A DNA stretch of 52,161 nucleotides from Rhodospirillales bacterium (GTDB taxonomy: Bacteria; Pseudomonadota; Alphaproteobacteria; Reyranellales; Reyranellaceae): assembly GCA_009377525.1 (NCBI GenBank), contig WHTW01000041.1:1-52161 (forward strand), in the 5' to 3' direction. Shown piece by piece: positions 1-8,133 of the stretch (the first letter of the stretch is position 1; every line of letters begins with the position of its first letter). Under the pieces are notes generated by a model. That model was not told where the DNA came from and ran no database searches. It was given only the letters and a program-made list of their open reading frames with translations. A program made the position numbers and the translations under genes.

Positions 1-425
1 CCGATCACAGTCTCCGACGCCATCACATGCCTGAGGGCCATCCGGAACGCGTGCACGCGACGGCGCAGCCACCGGACGGCGCTGGGCAGGGTGACGTTGA
101 GCCCGCGCAGCGCATCGGCCGCGGCCTCCATGCTCTTGGCCGATGAGGCGACGGTGACGCTCTCCTCAATCGACGCAAGCAGGCCGGGCAGCCTGGCGGC
201 GAGGAAGTCTGGCAACAGGCTGAACGTCCGGCGGCCCTGCGGGCAGTACCACCGAGCGATCCGCAGCCCTTGTGGCGTTGCCCGGGCGTAACTGCCATGG
301 CGGGCAAAGGAGCAGCCGCCCGAGGGATGCAAGGGGCAACCGGCCAGTCGCGCGTCCCGCCATTCCTGGTTCCGGATATACGCATCGACGCTCGACGATG
401 TTCGAAGCGGAAGCTGCACTGCCAT
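1..425 (-). CDS. Partial transposase-like protein with zinc-ribbon N-terminus, cut by the window edge
   Basis: An open frame runs from an ATG at 425 to the left edge without a stop (141 codons seen). The N-terminus has a Cys/His-rich stretch (GCPLHPSGGC, then RWYCPQGRRTF) that looks like the zinc ribbon at the start of many transposase-related proteins, followed by SLLPDFLAARLPG and a helical region. It resembles uncharacterised DUF6431-type proteins found beside insertion sequences, recalled from family appearance only. Some expected cysteines are replaced (CPQG where CxxC is usual), so it may be decaying. It lies in the mobile left flank. Function is not established. Confidence 0.55.
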   Translation of the reverse strand, partial: MAVQLPLRTSSSVDAYIRNQEWRDARLAGCPLHPSGGCSFARHGSYARATPQGLRIARWYCPQGRRTFSLLPDFLAARLPGLLASIEESVTVASSAKSMEAAADALRGLNVTLPSAVRWLRRRVHAFRMALRHVMASETVI

Positions 426-707
426 CCCCCCACGCGCTGGCGACTCGCCACATGAACACGAGGATTATGCGGAGTCCCGACAGCTGCCGTCACCGCTGAA
501 CGCTGCGTTGCCGGCTCGGCACTCCACATAAAAACCAACTCCAGATAATGGGCCCAGGCAGAGATAAAGACGTAACGTGCCTCCCTCGTTAGTCAGCCAT
601 TGCAGGAATCTCGCCTCTTCGTCTGGCGAGAGATCGTCGAAGGTGCAACGAATGAGGAGATCGGTGGTTTTTGTTCCATCGGGCGCCATGTAGAAGTCGT
701 CTGGCTC

Positions 708-710
708 TAA
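708..710. repeat. Target-site duplication TAA, left copy
   Basis: TAA next to the left inverted repeat of the IS. The matching copy is at 2080-2082. Read on the minus strand it is the TTA leucine codon of the interrupted gene. Confidence 0.85.
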
Positions 711-2079
711 GGGACTGTTGCGAAACAAGCGATCTATTTTGCGGTGGCTTTGGAGCGCCGTCGTGAGGTCGGGAGGATGGTGTAGTTCAGTCTGGGTGGA
801 ACGGGTCATAGCGGATATTGAGGGCCTTGAGTTGGGCCTGGGAGATTGAGACGCCCTTTGGATATTGGGCGGTGTCGATATCGCAGGCGACGGCGAGGCC
901 GGCGGTGGTCTTGGTAGCGGCGATCAGTTGGACGATGACGTTGTGAGTGAGCAACGGCTTGCCGCGCCAGTTCTGGCTGATGAAGGCGAACATGCGGTGC
1001 TCGATGCGGTTCCACTTGCTGGTGCCGGGTGGATGATGGGCGACGGTGATGGCCAGGCCGGTCTGGTTGGCGAGCTTTTGCAACTCGACCTTCCAGAGCC
1101 GCACCCGGGCACCGTTGCTGCCGCCGCAATCGGCGGTGATCAGCAGGCGTTTGGCCTTGGCGTAGCGTTTGCGGCCCATGCGTCGCCACCAGCGGCGGAT
1201 GCTTTCGACGGCGAAGCTGGCGGTGTCGTGATCGATGCCGACGCTGACCCAGCCTTCATTGGCGGCAATGTCGTAGACGCCGTAGGGAACGGCTTTGCCG
1301 TTGGCCTTGATCACGAAGTCGTGGACGCGCACCTCTTCGGGTTGGCCCTTGGGGCGCAGTTCACGCCCGGCGTTCTTGAAGTCGCCAACCAGCTCCTTCT
1401 TCTTGGTATCGACCGAGATCGCCGGTTGTCGGGCGCGCCGAAAGCGCGCGACGGCGGCGTTGATATGCTCGAACTGGGCATTGCGGTCGGGATGATGGCT
1501 GCCCTCGCGCGTCTTGGCGTTGGCCTGCAAGCTGAAGCCCATGTCCTTCAGCAGGCGCCTGACCACGGTGTGGCTGACGCGGTAGCCACGGCCCGCCAAT
1601 TCGGCCGCCAGATGCCGCTGGCTGCGGCTCACCCACAGCAGGTCCGCCTGCGGGTCGCCACGGATCGCCGAGCCGATCAACTCGCCCAGCGTCTCGAGCA
1701 AGCCGGGCTGCTTGACCACCGCCGCCTTGCGGCCGCCGCCGCTGCGCCGTATCCGACCGCTCGGCCAAGCCGACCCAGCCTCATCAAGATCCCGCAACCC
1801 GCGCCCGATCGTGCTGCGCGCAATGCCGGTCATCACCGAGACCGCCGCGATCCCGCCACGGCCCGCCGCCCGGGCCTCGCTGGCGGCAAACAGCCGCAAC
1901 CCTCGTTCGTCCAGATGAGGCGCGACCCCTTCGTAGCGCAAACGAATGGCGATCCTGTCGATCACACCGCCAGTCTACCGCTTGGCTGTCGCCACGCCAC
2001 GACCTTGCCGCTTCCTTTCCTGCGGTGTTCGACCAGTCTCGATTCTATCCTTGCGATTCGTTAGTTTCGCAACAGGCCC
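711..2079 (-). mobile_element. Complete ISAzo13-type insertion sequence (1369 bp)
   Basis: The ends are 16-bp imperfect inverted repeats, GGGACTGTTGCGAAAC at 711-726 and GGGCCTGTTGCGAAAC read inward from 2079 (one mismatch). The trinucleotide TAA lies directly outside both ends (708-710 and 2080-2082), the expected target duplication. The element carries one transposase gene (787-1965). Removing the element plus one TAA restores the reading frame of the host OLD-like gene, so both boundaries are firm. Confidence 0.9.
787..1965 (-). CDS. ISAzo13-family transposase
   Basis: A 392-residue DDE transposase that would move the surrounding IS. Residues 1-110 contain a helix-turn-helix-like region (ISVMT-GIARSTIGRGL). 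The catalytic core follows: AISVDTKKKELVGDFKN around 185, LLITADCGGSNG around 280, and HHPPGTSKWNRIEHRMF with the final acidic residue around 320. Length and motif spacing match ISAzo13 ('Rhodopirellula transposase DDE') proteins. The start is GTG 1965, inside the right inverted repeat region, and the frame has no interruptions, so the enzyme may be active. Confidence 0.9.
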   Translation of the reverse strand: MIDRIAIRLRYEGVAPHLDERGLRLFAASEARAAGRGGIAAVSVMTGIARSTIGRGLRDLDEAGSAWPSGRIRRSGGGRKAAVVKQPGLLETLGELIGSAIRGDPQADLLWVSRSQRHLAAELAGRGYRVSHTVVRRLLKDMGFSLQANAKTREGSHHPDRNAQFEHINAAVARFRRARQPAISVDTKKKELVGDFKNAGRELRPKGQPEEVRVHDFVIKANGKAVPYGVYDIAANEGWVSVGIDHDTASFAVESIRRWWRRMGRKRYAKAKRLLITADCGGSNGARVRLWKVELQKLANQTGLAITVAHHPPGTSKWNRIEHRMFAFISQNWRGKPLLTHNVIVQLIAATKTTAGLAVACDIDTAQYPKGVSISQAQLKALNIRYDPFHPD

Positions 2080-2301
2080 TAAGCGCACATAGTCGTCGCC
2101 GCGCGTCCAAAGGAGGTGCCGTGGCGCGTCAATGATCGCCGTTTTCCCAGCATCGTTTGGGCCGACAAGGATATTGAGACCCGGCCTCAAACCTAGCCGC
2201 AGTGGCTCCTTGTCGCTGAAGCACCGGAATCCTGCCGCGAAAATCTCGGAGATGTACACGCGGTCTGCCCCCTTGCAGTCATAAGAGGCCTACGCCTCCT
2301 T

Positions 2302-2324
2302 GGGTCCGCCCGATCGGGCGACCC
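2302..2324. repeat. Palindrome upstream of the OLD-like gene
   Basis: A perfect 14-bp palindrome CGCCCGATCGGGCG (2307-2320) is flanked by GGGT and ACCC, lying 40-65 bp upstream of the GTG at 2259. It could be an operator or a hairpin in the transcript leader. Confidence 0.4.
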
Positions 2325-2361
2325 ACAAGATACTCGGTTGTATTTGTACTAGCCGGACGAT

Positions 2362-2390
2362 GACTTCGCGAGCGGTATAGTCGCGAAGTC
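2362..2390. repeat. 10-bp inverted repeat downstream of tRNA-Leu
   Basis: GACTTCGCGA (2362-2371) and TCGCGAAGTC (2381-2390) form a perfect stem with a 9-nt loop, 16 nt past the tRNA 3' end on the minus strand. There is no U-run, so it is either a weak terminator/processing hairpin or an integration-related repeat. Confidence 0.45.
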
Positions 2391-2406
2391 TACACAGTCG
2401 GGCATT

Positions 2407-2492
2407 TGGTGCCGGTGGTCGGGGTCGAACCGACACTCCTTTTGGGAACACGATTTTGAGTCGTGCGCGTCTGCCAATTCCGCCACACCGGC
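2407..2492 (-). tRNA. tRNA-Leu (anticodon CAA)
   Basis: Read on the minus strand, the gene starts GCCGGTG at 2492 and ends CACCGGC plus ACCA at 2407, with the acceptor stem fully paired and CCA encoded. The anticodon stem is CACGA/TCGTG around the loop CTCAAAA, giving CAA, which reads UUG. A long variable arm (about TTCCCAAAAGGAGT) and the T-loop GGTTCGACCCC are present as expected for class II tRNA. It appears intact and lies inside the island, next to the integrase gene. It is not the same gene as the orphan 5' half at 3987-4025, since the acceptor and anticodon stems differ. Confidence 0.95.
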
Positions 2493-2546
2493 ACTCGGTC
2501 TGTGTTCTACACGGCAGCCCCCGCGAGCTCCAACAGGAATATTGAC

Positions 2547-3857
2547 CTAGGCTTGGCGGCGCTGCTGTTCGGCGGGTGCAGGCGGAATCCGCTCCATCTT
2601 GGCCAGGCGCGTGGCGGCCTGCTCCGTGGACTGGCCAGGCTTGTAGGCCTTGGGCTTCCGGATGTTGATAGCGGAAGCGTCCAGGGTCGTTTTCAGGTGG
2701 GACGCGTAGAATTTCTCGATCATCTCAACGCTGGTCCGGCAGTTCTTGGCGATCTGGTAGATATCGGCACCCTCCATCAGTCGAATGCAGATGTATGTGT
2801 GCCGCAGGCTGTAGGACGTACGGGTGTTGCCCTCCCGGTCGTACTTGAGCCCCAGCTCATCGAGCACGGTATTCATGAGTTCGCGGGGCGTCCCGCCCGG
2901 AAACAGAAGGTCGGTAGGTGTCGGCTTGTCGCCCTTGGGCGATGGCCGGTCACGCAAGCGACGGAAGGGCAGCACGGCACCCGTGGTGCTCTTGCAGTGG
3001 CCAGTACCGCGCTTGCCGCGCACTTCGATTTCCAGAATCGTTTCTCCGCTGTCGCGGTCCTTCACAATCTTAACGTCCCGGAATTCCAGCCGAGCGGCTT
3101 CATCTGGCCGAAGGCCAGTGTTCCCCATGAAGAGTACATAATCATGGAACTGTTCGTAGACCCACTTCCAGCGGTCGTTCTTGTAGGCCTTCTTCCACCT
3201 GTTGCGGTTGTTAGGCGGGTTCTTGGCGCGCTCGCGTGTTGCCAGATAGAGCGTTCGGTATTCCTGCGGCGAGAACCACGCCCGATGTTCGATCTTGCCG
3301 GATGTTTTGTAGGGCGCGGATACGTCGGGGATCGCTGATATCCAGCCCTGCCGGTTCGCGGCCTTGAGCACGTGGCGGAGCGTGATGATTTCAGAGTGAA
3401 GCTTGCTGCGGGACGGCTTGGCACCTTCGGGGCGGTTCTTGACCTTCTTCGGATTTTGGATGCGCTCGATGCGGTAGTCCTGCACCAATGCGGGGGTTAT
3501 CTCCGATAACCCCTTCTCTCCAAAGAAAGGACGCAGGTAGACACGCAAGTTATCCTTCAATAGCTGAACGTATTTTGGATTTCGTTGCCCGTCCGTGATG
3601 ACCTCGTACTCGGCCTCAAAGCGATCGGCGGCGTCGTTGAATGTCTTCTCGGGACGCTTCAAGAGTCCGGCGCGGCTTTTGCCGCGCAATTCCAGGTACC
3701 AATCCTCCGCGAACTCCTTCGCGAGTGAGAGGCTGTCTTCCTTCGTGCTCTTTCTGTAGTTGCGACCGTTCAAGAAAGTGGAGCATTGCCACAGTGTGCT
3801 GTTCTCACGTTTGTAGACGTGCAGCTCCCCTCCCATCAGTTCGTGTTTTTCAGTCAT
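2547..3857 (-). CDS. Tyrosine-recombinase-type site-specific integrase
   Basis: The 436-residue protein has a core-binding region (about 70-170) and a C-terminal catalytic domain. The first catalytic Arg is in GNTGLRPDEAARLEF (R250), box II is SLRHTYICIRL (R352, H353), and the Tyr nucleophile is in EKFYASH (Y384). The first position of the usual HxxR box is Tyr here. It sits between an intact tRNA-Leu and a truncated tRNA-Leu half on the same strand, the standard place for an island integrase, and presumably catalysed insertion into the tRNA-Leu(CAA) anticodon region. ATG 3857 is taken as the start; an ATG 12 bp upstream is possible. Base composition is less GC-rich than in the neighbouring core genes. 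Confidence 0.9.
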   Translation of the reverse strand: MTEKHELMGGELHVYKRENSTLWQCSTFLNGRNYRKSTKEDSLSLAKEFAEDWYLELRGKSRAGLLKRPEKTFNDAADRFEAEYEVITDGQRNPKYVQLLKDNLRVYLRPFFGEKGLSEITPALVQDYRIERIQNPKKVKNRPEGAKPSRSKLHSEIITLRHVLKAANRQGWISAIPDVSAPYKTSGKIEHRAWFSPQEYRTLYLATRERAKNPPNNRNRWKKAYKNDRWKWVYEQFHDYVLFMGNTGLRPDEAARLEFRDVKIVKDRDSGETILEIEVRGKRGTGHCKSTTGAVLPFRRLRDRPSPKGDKPTPTDLLFPGGTPRELMNTVLDELGLKYDREGNTRTSYSLRHTYICIRLMEGADIYQIAKNCRTSVEMIEKFYASHLKTTLDASAINIRKPKAYKPGQSTEQAATRLAKMERIPPAPAEQQRRQA

Positions 3858-3932
3858 GAGGGCCTCCACGACGGGCCAAAATGTGAAATTGTGTAACGAC
3901 TGTGTAAGCCTATGTGAGGAGGGTGTCTCGTG

Positions 3933-3944
3933 TCAACTAGTTGA
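3933..3944. repeat. Perfect palindrome TCAACTAGTTGA between integrase and att site
   Basis: A 12-bp palindrome in the AT-rich 3870-3986 stretch upstream of the integrase. It could be an operator for the integrase gene or an arm-type recombinase site. A second stem, TAAGCG-TTT-CGCTTA, lies at 3967-3981 next to the tRNA half. Confidence 0.4.
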
Positions 3945-3986
3945 TTTATATGAGTATTATTGTATTTAAGCGTTTCGCTTATCTGC

Positions 3987-4025
3987 TTTTGAGTCAGGCG
4001 CGTCTACCAATTCCGCCACGGGGGC
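3987..4025 (-). other. Orphan 5' half of tRNA-Leu(CAA): island attachment junction
   Basis: The minus strand from 4025 reads as a tRNA-Leu 5' half: acceptor GCCCCCG, a D-arm, anticodon-stem strand CCTGA and loop CTCAAAA. After the loop the sequence becomes unrelated AT-rich DNA instead of the expected TCAGG strand. The half therefore marks a recombination crossover in the anticodon loop. The matching 3' half, which should end CGGGGGC, is not in the window and should lie beyond the left edge if the island extends that way. DNA right of 4025 looks like ordinary chromosome. Confidence 0.8.
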
Positions 4026-4102
4026 ACGCTCTGGTGCGGTGCGAATAAAGCCGATGGGCGGAACCGGGTCAACGCTTGCGAGGCCCCTGTCCGTCCGGTT
4101 TT

Positions 4103-5656
4103 ATGCGCCTCGACATGCATCCGTACGTTCACGCTCAAAAGTACCCCGACAAGCCCGCCTACATCATGGCCGGCAGCGGCGAGACGGTGACCTACCGCCA
4201 GCTCGACCAGCAGTCCAACCGCATCGCGCAACTATTCCGGTCGCTCGGCCTCAAGGCCGGCGACCACGTGGCGCTGTTCCTGGAGAACAACGCCCGGTTC
4301 TTCGAGATCTGCTGGGGTGCCCAGCGCTCGGGCCTGATCTACACCGCCATCAGCTCACGGCTGACCGCCGCGGAGGTCGACTACATCGTCGGCGACTGCG
4401 GCGCCAAGCTCTTCATCACGTCGAAGTATCTGGCCGAGAAGGCCGCCGAGCTGGCGCCCCTGCTGAAGGGCGTGTCGCACCGCTGCATGATCGACGGCAC
4501 GATCGCGGGCTACGACTCCTGGGAGGAAACGATCGCCCGCTTCCCCGCGACACCGATCGCCGACCAGACGGCGGGCCACGACATGCTCTATTCGTCGGGC
4601 ACCACCGGCCGACCCAAGGGCGTGCTGCCGGTGCAGGAGCCGCAGCCGATCGACTACGACAATCCGCTGCTTGCCATCACGCGCAAGCTGTACGGCATGG
4701 ACGCCCACACGGTCTATCTGTCGCCGGCGCCGCTCTATCACGCGGCTCCCTTGCGCTTCAACATGAGCGTCATGCGGCTGGGCGGCACTTCCGTGATCAT
4801 GGAGCATTTCGACGCCGAGGAGTTCCTGAAGCTGGTCGGCAAGTACAGGATCACGCATACCCAGCTCGTGCCGACCATGTTCGTGCGCTTCCTCAAGCTG
4901 CCCGACGAGGTCCGCCTGAAATACGACGTGTCGTCGCTCAAGTGCGCCATCCACGCCGCAGCGCCCTGCCCCATCCCGACCAAGGAGAAGATGATCGAGT
5001 GGTGGGGGCCGATCGTGTGGGAGTATTACGGCGGCACCGAGGGCAACGGCCTCACCATGTGCAACGCCAGCGAATGGATGGCACACAAGGGCACGGTCGG
5101 CCGCGCCGTGGTCGGCACGCTGAAGATCTGCGACGAGGACGGCAAGGAGCTGCCCCAGGGCGAGGCCGGGACCGTCTATTTCGCCGACGGCCGGCCGTTC
5201 CAGTACCACAACGATCCCAGGAAGACCGCCGAATCGCGCAATGCCCGAGGTTGGACGACACTGGGCGACGTGGGCTACGTCGACGCCGACGGCTTCCTGC
5301 ACCTCACCGACCGCAAGGCCTTCATGATCATCTCCGGTGGGGTGAACATCTATCCGCAGGAGGCCGAGAACCTCTTGATCACCCATCCCAAGGTCATGGA
5401 TTGCGCCGTCTTCGGCGTGCCCAACGCCGATTTCGGCGAGGAAGTGAAGGCCGTCGTGCAGCCGCGCGACATGGCCGACGCCGGCCCGGCGCTGGCCGAG
5501 GAGCTTCTGGCGTTCTGCCGCCAGCACCTCTCGGCCATCAAGTGCCCGCGCAGCATCGATTTCGAGGTCGAGCTGCCGCGCCATCCCACGGGCAAGCTCT
5601 ACAAGCGCCTGGTGCGCGACCGCTACTGGCAAGGTCGAGGCAGCAAGATCGTCTAG
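4103..5656 (+). CDS. AMP-dependent acyl-CoA synthetase/ligase
   Basis: The 517-residue enzyme of the ANL superfamily should activate a carboxylic or fatty acid with ATP and join it to CoA in the cytoplasm. The P-loop-like YSSGTTGRPKGV motif lies near residue 168, the A5 motif YYGGTEGNG near 318, the GDVGYVDADGFLHLTDR hinge region near 395, and the catalytic Lys in HPTGKLYKR near 497. The substrate cannot be told from sequence. ATG 4103 is chosen; TTG 4078 upstream or ATG 4115 are alternatives, and no clear ribosome site decides. It is the first chromosomal gene beyond the island junction. Confidence 0.9.
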   Translation: MRLDMHPYVHAQKYPDKPAYIMAGSGETVTYRQLDQQSNRIAQLFRSLGLKAGDHVALFLENNARFFEICWGAQRSGLIYTAISSRLTAAEVDYIVGDCGAKLFITSKYLAEKAAELAPLLKGVSHRCMIDGTIAGYDSWEETIARFPATPIADQTAGHDMLYSSGTTGRPKGVLPVQEPQPIDYDNPLLAITRKLYGMDAHTVYLSPAPLYHAAPLRFNMSVMRLGGTSVIMEHFDAEEFLKLVGKYRITHTQLVPTMFVRFLKLPDEVRLKYDVSSLKCAIHAAAPCPIPTKEKMIEWWGPIVWEYYGGTEGNGLTMCNASEWMAHKGTVGRAVVGTLKICDEDGKELPQGEAGTVYFADGRPFQYHNDPRKTAESRNARGWTTLGDVGYVDADGFLHLTDRKAFMIISGGVNIYPQEAENLLITHPKVMDCAVFGVPNADFGEEVKAVVQPRDMADAGPALAEELLAFCRQHLSAIKCPRSIDFEVELPRHPTGKLYKRLVRDRYWQGRGSKIV

Positions 5657-5814
5657 CGGCGCTCGGTTCAGGCCAGGCGTTTCCGATCCATACGAAGGTA
5701 TGGCGAGCACAACCGCATCGCCAGCTGCACCACCGGCGCGCTGCGTGCGATCTGGACGTATGCCGTCGCTCGTTCCGAGCGATTGCAACGTCTGACCAAC
5801 GCCGAGGTGCCACC

Positions 5815-6597
5815 ATGTCGATCCAACGTCGCCAAGCCGTCACTGCCCTCGCGGCCCTGCTGACTTTCGCCGCACCGATCGCGGCAATGGCCGAGCCCGC
5901 CCGGAACGTCGTACTGGTGCACGGCGCCCGGGTCGACGGCTCGGGCTGGCGTGCCGTGCACGACATCCTGGTCAGCAAGGGCTTCCGTGTGACGGAGGTT
6001 CAGGAGCCCGAGACCTCGTTCGCGGCTGACGTGGCCGCGACCCGGCGCGTCCTCGACTTGCAGGACGGGCCGACGCTTCTCGTCGGCCACAGCTACGGCG
6101 GGTCGGTCGTCACCGAGGCCGGCGTCCATCCGAAGGTGGCCGGGCTGGTCTATGTCGCGGCGCACGCACCTGATGTCGGCGAGGACGAAGGCGCCCTCGG
6201 CAAGCATGTCCCGAGCGTCCTCGCCGGGACCCCCGGGGCTGTCGCCAGGACGCCGGACGGCTTCACCTACCTCGCGCCCTCCGCCTTCCCGAAGCTGTTC
6301 GCGCCCGACCTGCCACGCCAGCAGGCGGCGTTCGAGGCGAGTTCGCAAGTGCCGGCCGCCGCCGAGGTCCTCACCACGCCGCTCAGCGCCGCCGCGTGGC
6401 GGACCAAGCCGAGCTGGGGAATCGTCGCCGGCAGCGACCAGATCATCAATCCGGACCTCGAACGCTTCTACTACCAGCGGGCCGGCAGCCATGTGAACGT
6501 CATCGAGGGCGCGAGCCACTCGGTCTACCAATCGCATGCTGCTGAAGTCGCCGCCGTGATCGAGAACGCCGCGCGGCAGATCGGCTCGGCCAATTGA
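5815..6597 (+). CDS. Secreted alpha/beta-fold hydrolase
   Basis: A 260-residue protein starting MSIQRRQAVTALAALL, with an N-terminal signal peptide ending near AMAEP (residues 1-25), so it is probably periplasmic. The oxyanion region is VVLVHGARVDGSGW, the nucleophile elbow is GHSYGGS (Ser near residue 94), and the late catalytic His is in EGASHSVYQSH. It resembles the esterase/EstC-like group of alpha/beta hydrolases with small substrates; no substrate can be assigned. The start ATG 5815 follows GAGGTG. The larger frame that runs in phase upstream overlaps the ligase gene and is not coding. Confidence 0.88.
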   Translation: MSIQRRQAVTALAALLTFAAPIAAMAEPARNVVLVHGARVDGSGWRAVHDILVSKGFRVTEVQEPETSFAADVAATRRVLDLQDGPTLLVGHSYGGSVVTEAGVHPKVAGLVYVAAHAPDVGEDEGALGKHVPSVLAGTPGAVARTPDGFTYLAPSAFPKLFAPDLPRQQAAFEASSQVPAAAEVLTTPLSAAAWRTKPSWGIVAGSDQIINPDLERFYYQRAGSHVNVIEGASHSVYQSHAAEVAAVIENAARQIGSAN

Positions 6598-6636
6598 ACC
6601 ACATCGTCGAGCCGGAATCGGTCTGGACTCTTCTTT

Positions 6637-6654
6637 TAACCAGTTATATGGTTA
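6637..6654. promoter_or_regulatory. Operator-like inverted repeat TAACCA-N6-TGGTTA
   Basis: A perfect 6-bp inverted repeat in an AT-rich patch 23 bp upstream of the NTF2-like gene. The spacing suits a dimeric repressor of the ArsR, MarR or HxlR type, but no such regulator is adjacent. Confidence 0.45.
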
Positions 6655-6676
6655 GTCAAACGAAGGGAGGACTGCC

Positions 6677-7108
6677 ATGACGGCGGAGCTGCGCGCCCTG
6701 AACGCCAGGTTCATCAACAACTTCATCATCAACGACGTCGCAGGCCACGACGCCATCCTGCACGAGGGCTTCATCTGCATCGCGTCGACCGGCACCCGGG
6801 TGAGCCGCGCCGACTATCTCAAGGCCTGGGCGACCGGCTTCGACGCCGAACGCATCCCCTACTACGACTATCGCGACGAGAAGATCGACGTGTTCGGCGA
6901 CACCGCCCTGGTGCGCTCGACCAACAAGCGCGTCGGCCTGAAGGACGGCGTCGAGACCGTCAGCATGACAATGTACACCGACATCTATGTGCGCGAGGGC
7001 GGCGCGTGGAAATGCGTGCAGGCGCGGATCACGCCGGTGGCGTCCGACCACTATCCGCCGGACGAAACGATTGTCGCTAAGTACGTGAAGGGCGAAGCCC
7101 AGCCCTAG
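6677..7108 (+). CDS. NTF2-like (SnoaL/DUF4440-type) protein
   Basis: A 143-residue single-domain protein with the cone-shaped NTF2-like fold pattern: an N-terminal helix (LRALNARFINNFIINDVAGHDAIL), a helix around ADYLKAWATGF, then long strands ending in ALVRSTNKRVG and WKCVQARITPV. Such proteins are often small isomerases, dehydratases or ligand-binding proteins; no catalytic set identifies which. GGGAGG lies just upstream of the ATG. The stop is 42 bp before the next gene, so they are probably co-transcribed. Confidence 0.8.
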   Translation: MTAELRALNARFINNFIINDVAGHDAILHEGFICIASTGTRVSRADYLKAWATGFDAERIPYYDYRDEKIDVFGDTALVRSTNKRVGLKDGVETVSMTMYTDIYVREGGAWKCVQARITPVASDHYPPDETIVAKYVKGEAQP

Positions 7109-7149
7109 CACGTCGTGCTATGGGGGACCTCCGATCCAGGGAGGTTCCC

Positions 7150-8121
7150 ATGAAGGCTGCCGTCGTCACCGAGAATGGCGTCCAATACAAGGATGCGCCG
7201 AAGCCCGCCCCCAAGCCCAACGAGATCCTGATCAAGGTGCGCGCCGCCTCACTGAACCGCGCCGATCTCGCGGTCGCGGCCGGCAACCGGCACGGTGCGG
7301 TCGGCGGCCCGGGCACCATCGTCGGCCTGGAATGCGCCGGCGAGGTCGAGGCGGTCGGCGGCGAGGTCAAGGATTTCAAGCCGGGCGATCGTGTCATGAG
7401 CTCGGCGGCCGGCGGCTTCGCCGAGTATGCCGTCACCGATTCCGGCCGCGCCCACAAGATCCCGGCCAACAACATGACCTACGAGCAGGCCGCCTGCATG
7501 CCGGTGGCGGTGCAGACCATGCACAACGCCCTGGTCGGCGCCGGCCGTCTCAAGAAGGGCGAATCGGTGCTGATCCAGGGCGCCAGCTCCGGCGTCGGCC
7601 TTTTAGGCATGCAGATCGCCAAGCACATGGGCGCCTCGATCGTCATGGGGACCTCGACCAACGACGGCCGCCGCGCCCGGCTGAAAGAGTTCGGCTGCGA
7701 TCTCGCACTCGACACGCGCGAGCCTGCGTGGCCCGACAAGGTCAAGGAGGCGACCGGCGGCAAGGGCGTCGACCTGATCGTCGACCAGGTGTCGGCGAGC
7801 GTGGCCAACCAGAACATGGAAGCGGCTGCCATTCTCGGCCGCATCGTCAATGTCGGCCGGCTGGGCGGCATGAAGGGCGAATTCAACTTCGACCTGCATG
7901 CACTGAAGCGCGTCGATTACATCGGTGTGACCTTCCGCACGCGCAGCCCCGAGGAGGTGCGCGCCATCGTCAAGGCGGCCCGCACCGACCTGTGGCCGGC
8001 CATCGAAGCGGGCAAGCTGTCGCTGCCCATCGACAGGACTTTCCCGCTGTCGCAGGCCGCCGAGGCGCTTGCGCACATGAAGGCCAATGCCCATTTTGGC
8101 AAGATCGTCCTCGTCGTCTGA
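7150..8121 (+). CDS. Zinc-independent NADPH:quinone oxidoreductase-like protein (MDR family)
   Basis: A 323-residue medium-chain dehydrogenase/reductase. The GroES-like N-terminal domain lacks the zinc-binding cysteines, and the Rossmann domain has LIQGASSGVGLLGMQIAKHMGA (about 138-159). It should transfer hydride from NAD(P)H to a quinone or activated alkene. A ribosome site (AGGGAGG) precedes ATG 7150. It follows the NTF2-like gene on the same strand and is followed by a palindromic repeat that probably ends the transcript. Confidence 0.88.
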   Translation: MKAAVVTENGVQYKDAPKPAPKPNEILIKVRAASLNRADLAVAAGNRHGAVGGPGTIVGLECAGEVEAVGGEVKDFKPGDRVMSSAAGGFAEYAVTDSGRAHKIPANNMTYEQAACMPVAVQTMHNALVGAGRLKKGESVLIQGASSGVGLLGMQIAKHMGASIVMGTSTNDGRRARLKEFGCDLALDTREPAWPDKVKEATGGKGVDLIVDQVSASVANQNMEAAAILGRIVNVGRLGGMKGEFNFDLHALKRVDYIGVTFRTRSPEEVRAIVKAARTDLWPAIEAGKLSLPIDRTFPLSQAAEALAHMKANAHFGKIVLVV

Positions 8122-8133
8122 AGAGCCTCATGG

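Larger units (their letters stand above)
465..2259 (-). pseudogene. OLD-family ATPase/nuclease gene, N-terminal remnant split by an IS
   Basis: The gene starts at GTG 2259 (AAGGGGG upstream) and encodes MYISEIFAAGFRCF, then a Walker A motif (VGPNDAGKTAIID, residues 32-44) typical of OLD/RecF-like ATPases. After codon 59 the frame is broken by the IS at 711-2079. Joining 2080 to 707 restores one frame reading DDYVRLEPDDFY, followed by TTDLLIRCTFDDLSPDE and FLQWLTNEGGTLRLYLCL. Homology seems to stop near 548, and the frame ends at 465 without the rest of the ATPase or any Toprim nuclease domain. OLD-family proteins act in phage defence and DNA repair. This copy is a dead fragment of about 140 codons. 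Confidence 0.75.

Noticed and set aside
2455..3990. A 1.5-kb mini-element between the two tRNA-Leu sequences carrying only the integrase
   Set aside because: The shared tract looks like attL/attR, but excision would join a GCCCCCG acceptor half to a CACCGGC half and CCTGA to TCGTG, giving an unpaired tRNA. The boundary more likely lies only at 3987, with the other end left of the window.
1..4025. Prophage
   Set aside because: There is an integrase and a tRNA junction but no phage structural, lysis or packaging gene in the visible part; only transposase-like and OLD remnants are present.
4039..6597. An 852-codon frame covering the ligase and hydrolase genes
   Set aside because: The first part is a shifted frame of the acyl-CoA synthetase. 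Only 5815-6597 is a real gene, with its own signal peptide and ribosome site.
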